Source: Brachypterus glaber (Eukaryota; Arthropoda; Insecta; Coleoptera; Kateretidae). From it: a stretch of 64,000 nucleotides of DNA. The DNA is taken from NCBI GenBank assembly GCA_958510825.1, contig OY294051.1, forward strand, positions 32,863,667 to 32,927,666, in the 5' to 3' direction. The notes under the pieces are model-generated. The model was not told the DNA's origin. It did no database searches and saw only the letters and a program-made list of their open reading frames with translations. A program made the translations under genes and the position numbers. Positions 45,314 to 53,331 of this stretch are shown piece after piece; positions within the stretch are counted from its first letter, which is position 1; each line of letters starts with the position of its first letter.

Positions 45314-45610
45314 AAAAGTCCACAAAAAAAGAAAAGTTATTTGTGCTGGGGTTAATACGCACCTATTTTTATGTATTTTGGGCTACTGGACACGAATCTG
45401 TCATAAAAAAGGCACTTCATGGGCTTATTTTTTTTGCTACACATTTATTATTAAAATGGTAAAAATCTCATATTATTTCAGTGTAGCAAAAAAATGACCT
45501 CATGAAGTGACTTTTCTATGACAGATTTGTATTCAGCATCCCAAAATATATAAGAATAGGTGGGTCTCAACCCCAGCACAGCCAACTTTTCTTTTTTCGT
45601 GGGCCTGTGT
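45314..45610. mobile_element. PIF/Harbinger-like MITE, ordinary two-arm form
   Basis: Relative of 31281-32131. Left arm: GTGCTGGGGTTAATACG, TGTATTTTGGGCTACTGGAC, GAATCTGTCATAAAAAAGGC. The right arm is inverted and ends GGGCCTGTG followed by TAA. The outermost left end is missing or diverged. Confidence 0.7.
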
Positions 45611-45750
45611 AATTTACACTAATAAATGGTAGTTTATATCAGCACTTAATATTTAACGATAAGTTTGTGATGGGTATAATAATCTTTTATGTTTTACTAT
45701 TCAAAACTGTAGTTAACGCATTTATCAACTAACTTCTTTACTTATAAAAT

Positions 45751-46001
45751 AAATTAAATTGTTTGATATTTACAAATTTAAAAAATCTATATAAAAACTC
45801 CATATAGAGATATATGGAAAGGATTTGATTTTCGTAGTTGTCCCTACTACCGATATGTGGCTCTGAAGAGTGCTAAAAAGCACGAAATCGATCAGTCACT
45901 TCGGAGGGACGACTGCGTTAATCAAACAAAAGTCGTTTTAAGGAATAGTAAAATGTTTTATATAGATTTTTTAAATTTGTAAATATCAAACAATTTAATT
46001 T
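45751..46001. repeat. 45-bp inverted repeats surrounding hammerhead copy A
   Basis: AAATTAAATTGTTTGATATT and onward at 45751-45795 is exactly repeated as its reverse complement at 45957-46001. The first ribozyme lies in the roughly 160-bp loop between the arms. The second ribozyme copy has the ribozyme and 37 bp of its upstream sequence but not the left arm. Confidence 0.85.
45833..45917 (+). ncRNA. Type-I hammerhead ribozyme, copy A
   Basis: A self-cleaving RNA fold read directly from the + strand. The core boxes are CTGAAGA (45863-45869) and GAAA (45884-45887). Stem II is GTGC/GCAC closed by a TAAAAA loop. Stem III is the minimal palindrome ATC/GAT with no loop. The cleavage triplet is ATC with C17 at 45893, so cleavage is expected between 45893 and 45894. 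Stem I is GTGGCT/AGTCAC, then a TAT/T internal loop, CCGA/TCGG, an ACTA bulge, and a 13-bp outer helix CGTAGTTGTCCCT/AGGGACGACTGCG with two G-U pairs. All invariant core bases of the hammerhead (C3 U4 G5 A6, G8 A9, G12 A13 A14, A15.1-U16.1, H17) are present. The near-absent stem III is typical of animal retroelement hammerheads, which cleave best as dimers. It is antisense to the CDK5 activator transcript. Confidence 0.85.
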
Positions 46002-46268
46002 AGTTTATTAATTCAGATACCACTGTAAAAGGTGCCCTCCTAGCGTTTAGGATTCAATTGGCGGCAATGTCCACCGTGGCATTGATTAATCTGCCCCCTA
46101 TCGACAGCGTGCAATAGGTTCTTGAAACCAATAAGTGCTTCCTTTTTTGGACTGTCGATAGGTTTATCCAGTCTCTGCTTTTAGCAGTAGATGTCGCTAA
46201 CTGTTTTTGCTTTTCCTTACAACGACTTTTAAACTCCATATAGAGATATATGGAAAGGATTTGATTTT

Positions 46269-46353
46269 CGTAGTTGTCCCCACTACCGATATGTGGCTCT
46301 GAAGAGTGCTAAAAAGCACGAAATCGATCAGTCACTTCGGAGGGACGACTGCG
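46269..46353 (+). ncRNA. Type-I hammerhead ribozyme, copy B
   Basis: Same fold and same core as copy A, 436 bp downstream. CTGAAGA is at 46299-46305, GAAA at 46320-46323, and the expected cleavage is between 46329 and 46330. The only difference noticed is T to C at the inner end of the outer helix (CCCC instead of CCCT), which removes one base pair. Cleavage at both sites of a dimeric transcript would release a 436-nt unit, the substrate that retrozymes circularise. The BEL/Pao LTR begins three bases after this copy. Confidence 0.85.
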
Positions 46354-46356
46354 TTT

Positions 46357-46996
46357 GTTGTGTGACGTCGAAAGGTCCCATTCGGTGATATGGGATTGCC
46401 TCCGTAACATCGCCTTTATGATATTAATTAAGTGGACTGCGAATAGGTATTAATGATTGAAAAGAATATTAAAGACAAAACGACAGTTCCAATAGTATAT
46501 ATGGTAATCCTACCTTAGTTACAGCATTCAGCACGACAGGTCATGACCGCCATTTCTTCACAGGAGACACCACATAATTGGAAACTGATGTACGCGAATT
46601 AAAGTTTGTTTTTGACCAGTGTAGGTATACACTACTAATTATTTAAATACATATGTGTATATGGAACTTATTTCTATAGTTTGCAGCCGTAAAATATGGT
46701 AAATTCTAACGAATGCCCGCGCTTGGTATATTCGTCAGCTGATTTGAGTATATTTTTATTGACACGCATCTATCGTTCTAGAGCGTCAAATTGATACTAC
46801 TGTTCGGAAGGCTGGTCCCGAACGAACTCATGCGCAGAAAAGCTAGGATGTTTTCAGCGCGTTACTTACAAAAATACAATTAATTTAAAATAAAATATTA
46901 TTTTTGAATTATAACTAAGTAAAGAAATTAAATGAAATTATGTATAATAAAACCCAAATTAAAAATAAATACAAACACCGAAATGTGGTTGTAACA
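46357..46996 (-). mobile_element. BEL/Pao element, 3' LTR (640 bp)
   Basis: On the - strand the LTR begins TGTTACAACC at 46996 and ends CACACAACA at 46357, giving matched TGTT...AACA termini. It is repeated at 52505-53131 with only one difference noticed (G/A at 46362 versus 52510). Near-identity of the LTRs means a recent insertion. The upstream purine-rich GGTGGGCGG (minus, about 47000-47008) is a weak polypurine-tract candidate. Confidence 0.9.
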
Positions 46997-47031
46997 TTAC
47001 CGCCCACCAAAACACACAAAATTAGAGTGTT

Positions 47032-48230
47032 TTAACAACACATAGGTAATATACATAATTTTACTAAGGGCCTCTTTAGGACACCTTGAGCTGTACGGAC
47101 ATTTACTACTCGGATCACACCATCAGCACCTGGAAATAACTCTATTACACGACCTATCGACCAACGAAGAGGGGGCTGTAAATCGTTCTTTATCAGCACC
47201 ATAGAACCAAGTTCTATCGGTTTAGAGGGTTCATTCCATTTAACTCTTTGCTGTAAAGTACATAAATATTCGGAATGATACCTGGCCCAGTAGTCCTGAT
47301 GCATACGTTGAATGAGCTGCCACCTATTTAGACGATTAAGAGGCAAGTCTTGTAGATCAGGCTCTGGCGGGGCAGAGAGTGAGTTCAGGGTAAGAAAATG
47401 TCCGGGAGTTAAGACCGATAAATCATTTGGGTCAGAGCTAACTGGACAAAGAGGTCTCGAGTTCAATAAGGCTTCTATTTGAACTAAGAAGGTTGAGAAT
47501 TCCTCATATGTCAGTCGTTGTAAACCAACTACTCTATATAAATGAGTTTTTACCGACTTAACACCAGATTCAAACAGACCACCAAAATGTGGGTCTATGA
47601 AAGGATTTAATTTACGTAAAGTTTTATTAACCGGCTTTTGTTGCTCGATACGTACAATATCTTCCTTAAAATATTGGTGTTGAACAATTTTAACCAAAGT
47701 CATTAAGGACACTTGTAAATCATTTGCAACTAAAGCAGTAGTAACCTTTTGATTAGGATTACGTAAATTGAAACCAAAACGAAAAATATATGAGACAACA
47801 CGTATTAGACGTGATAATCTAGAATATTTGTTTAATAGGGTATCAATAAATTGATCAGTCTCTATTAAAACTAGGGATATAATCTTGGCCTCATCTGGAG
47901 ACGTAACGGGTGTAAAACTATCCGTATCAAGATCCAGGGAGGTAGACAAGAATTCTGGTCCCGCCCACCATTGGGTACACTGCATAAGCTCGCTGGGAAA
48001 AAGCCCACGTGAACCATGGTCAGCCACGTTGTCCGCAGACTTAACATGATACCAACAATCTGGTGGTACCAAATCTTGGATGTGGCTAACGCGATTTGCG
48101 ACGAATGTTTTCCAACGATGGGGCGGAGCCTTAATCCATGATAAGGCTACCATGGAATCTGACCAAGCATATGTTTTTCTGAAAAGTAATGCTGTTTTTA
48201 TAAGTGTTGCGAACAAACTTTATTAAATTA
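47032..48230 (-). pseudogene. BEL/Pao pol remnant: RNase H end, integrase flanks, DUF5641
   Basis: The frame starts in the RNase H region (TYAWSDSMVALSWI and HVKSADNVADHGSRG are typical BEL motifs). It passes the region before the integrase zinc finger (LRKLNPFID) and then jumps straight to PHFGGLFESGVKSVKTHLYR, which carries the third catalytic Glu of the integrase. The H2C2 zinc-binding motif and the first two catalytic Asp residues are missing, so the integrase core is deleted in frame. The C-terminus (LTPGHFLTLNSL, LNRWQLIQRMHQDYWARYH, WSIGRVIELFPGADG, RPLVKLCILP) is the conserved DUF5641 tail of BEL polyproteins. It is out of frame with the upstream segment by a frameshift near 48225. 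Not functional as an integrase. Confidence 0.85.
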
Positions 48231-49368
48231 CTTAATAAAACAGCAGCGCACAATTCCAAGCGGGGTATTGATAATTTTTTTAAAGTAGCAACTTTTGACT
48301 TTGCACAGATTAAGGAAACTTCAAACTTTCCATCTGGCAGAGGTTTTCGAAAGAAAATTATAGCACAATAGCCCTTCTCAGAACTGTCACAAAGCCATGC
48401 AATTCTAAACCACTGGCGTTTTTTATATCAAGAAAACGGGAAATTTTTAAATCTGCTAACATGTGCAATTCAGATTTAAATTGTAACCACTTTGTTACCA
48501 CTTCATTGGGAAGTGGCTGGTCCCAATCACAACCTAGTGACCATAAATGCTGTATTAAATGCTTGGCTACAAAGGTTATTGGACTGAGATATCCAAGTGG
48601 ATCCCAAATACGCGCAATATCCGATAGGATAGAACGCTTAATTTTTACGGATTCATCTTGCAAGCATCGTTTTTCTAAAGAGAAAAAACGCTTAAGTGCG
48701 TTTGTGCGAGAATCACCCATAAACGTAGGTTCCATTTTTTTGAATGGTAGGGCAACCATGTAACGTCCATCGTTTGTTCGTGTACATGATTCAGTATATT
48801 GTTGTTCACACCATTTTTCCTCAGGAGTTAATTTTTCCTGTTGAGGTACCTGCTCTAATTCCCAAAAGGACTTTAGATCAAAGGTTTCCATGGATGTGAC
48901 AAGTGCAAAATTTGTCGGGGAGGGATAGGATATTTTCCCCATTAGTATATATCCGAAAACTGTCTCAATGGCTACCGGTTGACTCAGATCCCCTGCTACT
49001 TTATTGCTGAGCAAAATCTGAGCAAACACCTCCGCCCCCAGTAAAAGCTCCACGGCTTTTACTTTATTAAATTCGGGATCTGCTAAATTTAGCTGGCGTA
49101 TGTGATGCCATTGGGTAGTATCGAGTGCGCATGCCGGCAACCGTTCAGGAAGATTCGGCAGCACAACTGCATCAATATTAAGAATAGGATTCTTAGCTTG
49201 AGTGGGCTTTATTACGCATTGAGTAATGCCCTTGGATGTTACCGGAGAATTAGGATTAATGCCCGTTATGGTCTTATGAAAAGACGAACGGTGTAATCCT
49301 AGCCGATTCAAACATCTTTCTGTTATAAATGAACAAGTAGAGCCATTATCAATTAAAGCACGTATTAA
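48231..49368 (-). pseudogene. BEL/Pao protease and pol remnant without reverse transcriptase core
   Basis: Continues in the gag frame after one in-frame TAA (49371-49369). It begins with the aspartic protease (ALIDNGSTCSFITE, where family members normally have D-S-G; here the middle residue is Asn). It passes through VVLPNLPERLPACAL and VAIETVFGYILMGK to the segment just before the reverse transcriptase (GRYMVALPFKK, ALKRFFSLEKRC), and then continues with IKRSILSDIARIWDPLGYLS, which normally follows it. The reverse transcriptase palm and YxDD-type region are absent, an in-frame deletion. A one-base frameshift near 48400 (after LELHGF) shifts the RNase H part into another frame until about 48231. 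Confidence 0.85.
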
Positions 49369-50796
49369 TTAATAGTGCCCACGACCATCCTTTACGTGTA
49401 CCATAGCAGTAGCCAATAAAATTGGCGCTGGTACTGTCGTTATGGATGTAAAAACGTTAGGATCATTAGACTCGACGCTAGAGTCATTATTTCCTACGTA
49501 GTTTTGTCCCGATGTACCGGCCATTTGGACCGATAAGGGAGGGGTTACGTTATTTTCACCAGAATGTGATAAATTTACTTTAACTGCCTTGTTATTTGGT
49601 TTGTCAAAATGTAAAGTGGAATGATGTCGCTTTTTACATATTTTGCATAAATGAGTAGAATTGCAAAACTTAAAGTTGTGTGAATGGCTAAGACAATTGA
49701 CACATAACCTATGCTGTTTAGCAATTTCATATCTCTTTTTTGGAGCTTCTGATAAAAACGACCTACACTGAGAAACATGATGATTTGACTTGCAAACAGG
49801 GCAAGATAAAATATCAGTATTTGTCACAAAAGAAGAATTATTATATGAATCTAACTTAACATGTTTTGATACTGGCTTTTGAACATTGTTGATTGGTGCT
49901 TTTTTAGAAGATAAAGCCTCAACAGTTTCTAAAGCCTTAGCATGTGCTGTCAAAAACAGTTTTAATTCGTCAAATGTGGGAAAACCATTTTTTTTATTTT
50001 GTTCCTCAAACTTAGCACAAAGATTTTTTGGAATACGTTTGTACACCATATCTACAAGAATAAAGCTCCACTCGTTTGTTGGAAGACCCAAGGCCCCGAG
50101 TGCCGCTAAATTTTCGACAAGAGTATTCAGGAAAATAATCAAGGCTGATGATGTGTCAGAGATGTTTGGCAGTTGACATATTGCCTGCCAGTGCGTATTA
50201 GCCAATAATCGTTTATTGTCATACCTCTGACGCAGCTGATTATAAGCTACAGAGTAGTTACTTCCCGATAATTGAACACACTTAATGATGCTAAGTGGTT
50301 CCGGAGTTAATAATAAATGTAAATGAGAAAATTTTTCAATGTCTGAGAGTTGGGGATTTGTATGTATAGCAGAATCATACAAATCTATAAAAGTTTGCCA
50401 GTCTGGAAATTTTCCGCTAAAAGGTTTTAAATTCAACTTTTGAAGCTTGACATTTGAAGTCGTAGCATTTGAAGAACTTCCAAATAATTGTACATAAATA
50501 CCTTGGATCTGCCAAAACATTTCATCAATCACCGTAGCAGCTTCCTTTTCTTTAGCTATATCCGTTTTTCGGATAGCATCCGTACGTCCAGGATCTGATA
50601 TGACGAAAGCGAGTATGTCATCAGCCAGCTTATGCCATTGCTTATAAGTCACATCCAGCTGTTGATAACAAATTTTAAAATGTTGCTGTTTTGTGATATC
50701 TTTTTGAGCGGCCACTGCTGCCTTTTGAACTCGCTTTAGCCTATCATATTGCAACTGCCTACGGTTGTCCATAATACAATATTCGTTTAGATCCAT
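49369..50796 (-). CDS. gag: BEL/Pao Gag polyprotein (DUF1759, zinc knuckles)
   Basis: An open frame of 475 codons from ATG at 50796. Residues about 115-270 (KLNLKPFSGKFPDWQTFIDL, FSHLHLLLTPEPLSIIKC, AYNQLRQRYDNKRLL) are the DUF1759 capsid-like domain of BEL/Pao elements. Residues about 335-405 hold cysteine/histidine clusters (CPVCKSNHHVSQC, CVNCLSHSHNFKFC, CKICKKRHHSTLH) that are the zinc knuckles and nucleic-acid-binding part. The frame ends at the start of the protease (VHVKDGRGHY, then TAA). The next codons continue the protease in the same frame, so the stop is a break in a normally single gag-pol frame. Gag itself looks intact and could in principle still package RNA. Confidence 0.88.
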   Translation of the reverse strand: MDLNEYCIMDNRRQLQYDRLKRVQKAAVAAQKDITKQQHFKICYQQLDVTYKQWHKLADDILAFVISDPGRTDAIRKTDIAKEKEAATVIDEMFWQIQGIYVQLFGSSSNATTSNVKLQKLNLKPFSGKFPDWQTFIDLYDSAIHTNPQLSDIEKFSHLHLLLTPEPLSIIKCVQLSGSNYSVAYNQLRQRYDNKRLLANTHWQAICQLPNISDTSSALIIFLNTLVENLAALGALGLPTNEWSFILVDMVYKRIPKNLCAKFEEQNKKNGFPTFDELKLFLTAHAKALETVEALSSKKAPINNVQKPVSKHVKLDSYNNSSFVTNTDILSCPVCKSNHHVSQCRSFLSEAPKKRYEIAKQHRLCVNCLSHSHNFKFCNSTHLCKICKKRHHSTLHFDKPNNKAVKVNLSHSGENNVTPPLSVQMAGTSGQNYVGNNDSSVESNDPNVFTSITTVPAPILLATAMVHVKDGRGHY

Positions 50797-52504
50797 GGCT
50801 TATAAAATTTATTTATTGAAAGGTAAAAGAAAAAAAAATAAAAATTATAAAAAAAAAATATAAACTGAATAATTTTAGGAAAATTACACAATTTTTTCTC
50901 AAATTTTATTTCTTAAATTGAATTTATTGTAGAAGAAAACCTCCAGATATAATGGCTAAAATATAACTTATACCTCAGTAATGAATCACCCTGTAAATAT
51001 TTTCAACAAAATTCAAAATTCCAAATTATAATCCAAACTATGAGTTACCCTGTATATTTGCACAGAGTTTTCCAAAAAACCAAATTCAAAAAATTACAAT
51101 TTAATTTTTAAGTCACCCTGTATATATTCTGACAGAATATAAAAAAAACAAAAACAAAAACTCAAAAGTACAATTTAAGACCCTGTATATATGGACTGGA
51201 TACTCAAAAAGGCAAAATTCAAAATTACAATTAAGCTTTAGGTTACCCTGTATGCATATATTTGACAGAATATTAAAAAAATTCAGATTATAATCTAAGT
51301 TCAATTCTCCTGTATGAAAATATTTTGAAATGGGCTAAATTTATTTTTAACCTATTCTTTGAAAATTACAATTTTTTTTTATGTACCGATAGTATTTCCA
51401 AAAAATAAAAAAGAAAATAAAATAAAAATTAAAATTATATTTTTAAGTGTTTTCTACTATTTTTCAACCTGGTATACACTAAAGATACAGCTCAAGATTT
51501 CCCACTTGCATAACCCTGTATACATTCGAAAAGTACAAGAAAAAATACCTAGATATCCAATATAAAAAAATAAGTTTTACAAAAGTTCCTAATTATAAGA
51601 ACTCCCTGTATAATAGTAAAACTAGAATTTGGACAAGGTATCTTATTTTTGCGCGCAAAAAATATATCAAATTAGAAGGAAAAAAATCAAAATATAAAAG
51701 TAATTTTGTTTCCACCCTATATGTAACTTTACTAGCAATAGGTAAATTTTTAAATCTATTACTACTAGATAGGTATTTTAATAATAATATCTTGCTCGCA
51801 AATAAGTTCTATCGAATGTAATTAATTATATGGATAAATTTTAATTTATTTTTTTCAAAGCACAGAAATATTTTTAAGAATCTTTCTACGCCCAAATAAA
51901 TCACCAGTTTTAAAATAATAATTTTCAAAAGGCAAAGTTAAATAATATTTTTATTTTAACAATAAACTGTATTTTTTGCAAAATAAAATAATAATTGCGG
52001 TTTTGATTGTGTCCAAAGAAAAAGGAAAAAAACGCTTGGATACAGCTGATAATTTTTTGCCTTTTTTATACAGCACAAAGTTTACGATTTTATCGGTTTT
52101 TAATTTTTCAACCGAAAAATCCAAAATATATTTTTAAAGCGAATTACCCTATTTGAAAATAATTTTTATTCAAAATAAGATTTTACGCGAGATTTTTTTG
52201 TTAATAAATAATGCAACACTCAAATATGATATATTTATTTATAACGAATAATTTTAATGTTAATAAATAAGCTATCTTCGAATGCTAAATCCAAATATGA
52301 TATTGTTATTTATAACAAATATGTAATTTTACAACTTGCAAAAGAAAGTTACCACACACACACTGTAAAATTAGCAAAATCTAGTTAAATGAATTTAAAA
52401 GCTATGAAGCTATGTTAAATAGTTATACTAGTGCCAAAATTCCGGTTCAAAACGGACCATGTTATAATGGTTCTGCTAGCTTAGATCCGGTTCGAAAGGG
52501 CCAT
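50797..52504 (-). other. BEL/Pao leader with ~65-bp tandem repeats
   Basis: Between the 5' LTR and gag. A CCCTGTATA motif recurs near 50988, 51047, 51115, 51180, 51245 and 51308, spaced about 59-68 bp. Weaker copies lie near 51513, 51604 and 51713. The shared unit is roughly ACCCTGTATATATTTGACAG, then AATAT, A-rich sequence and AAAATTACAATTTAA. The rest of the leader is AT-rich and non-coding. Confidence 0.75.
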
Positions 52505-53331
52505 GTTGTATGACGTCGAAAGGTCCCATTCGGTGATATGGGATTGCCTCCGTAACATCGCCTTTATGATATTAATTAAGTGGACTGCGAATAGGTATTA
52601 ATGATTGAAAAGAATATTAAAGACAAAACGACAGTTCCAATAGTATATATGGTAATCCTACCTTAGTTACAGCATTCAGCACGACAGGTCATGACCGCCA
52701 TTTCTTCACAGGAGACACCACATAATTGGAAACTGATGTACGCGAATTAAAGTTTGTTTTTGACCAGTGTAGGTATACACTACTAATTATTTAAATACAT
52801 ATGTGTATATGGAACTTATTTCTATAGTTTGCAGCCGTAAAATATGGTAAATTCTAACGAATGCCCGCGCTTGGTATATTCGTCAGCTGATTTGAGTATA
52901 TTTTTATTGACACGCATCTATCGTTCTAGAGCGTCAAATTGATACTACTGTTCGGAAGGCTGGTCCCGAACGAACTCATGCGCAGAAAAGCTAGGATGTT
53001 TTCAGCGCGTTACTTACAAAAATACAATTAATTTAAAATAAAATATTATTTTTGAATTATAACTAAGTAAAGAAATTAAATGAAATTATGTATAATAAAA
53101 CCCAAATTAAAAATAAATACAAACACCGAAANNNNNNNNNNNNNNNNNNNNNNNNNNNNNNNNNNNNNNNNNNNNNNNNNNNNNNNNNNNNNNNNNNNNN
53201 NNNNNNNNNNNNNNNNNNNNNNNNNNNNNNNNNNNNNNNNNNNNNNNNNNNNNNNNNNNNNNNNNNNNNNNNNNNNNNNNNNNNNNNNNNNNNNNNNNNN
53301 NNNNNNNNNNNNNNNNNNNNNNNNNNNNNNN
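52505..53331 (-). mobile_element. BEL/Pao 5' LTR running into an assembly gap
   Basis: 52505-53131 matches the 3' LTR. The last 13 or so bases and the flank fall into 200 N at 53132-53331. Open frames reported across the N block are artefacts. Confidence 0.9.

Larger units (their letters stand above)
45795..46356 (+). repeat. Tandem hammerhead repeat: one full 436-bp unit plus a truncated second unit
   Basis: 45795-45919 and 46231-46355 are copies, with one difference noticed (TCCCTACTAC against TCCCCACTAC). Unit 1 runs 45795-46230. Unit 2 starts at 46231 and is cut at 46356 by the LTR retrotransposon. Inside unit 1, AAAAGTCGTTTTAAGG (45928) and CCTTACAACGACTTTT (46215-46230) form 16-bp inverted repeats, possibly the ends of an inserted module. 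The layout (tandem ribozyme units without a protein) recalls retrozymes or the pseudo-LTRs of Penelope-like elements. Confidence 0.75.
46357..53144 (-). mobile_element. BEL/Pao LTR retrotransposon, internally deleted
   Basis: About 6.8 kb on the - strand: 5' LTR (52505 into the gap, expected to end near 53144), leader with tandem repeats (50797-52504), gag-protease-remnant pol (50796-47032), and 3' LTR (46357-46996). Directly inside the 5' LTR is TGGCCCTTTCGAACCGG, a candidate primer-binding site; a variant copy lies at about 52441-52461. The 5' flank is lost in the N gap, so the target duplication cannot be checked (the left flank is CGTTT). Confidence 0.9.

Noticed and set aside
45833..45862. 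Alternative type-III hammerhead using CCGAT paired with ATCG
   Set aside because: Leaves only seven bases for stem I with no pairing, whereas the type-I fold pairs nearly the whole 85 nt.
48461..50176. Plus-strand open frames of 64-100 codons
   Set aside because: Antisense shadows of BEL/Pao gag-pol.
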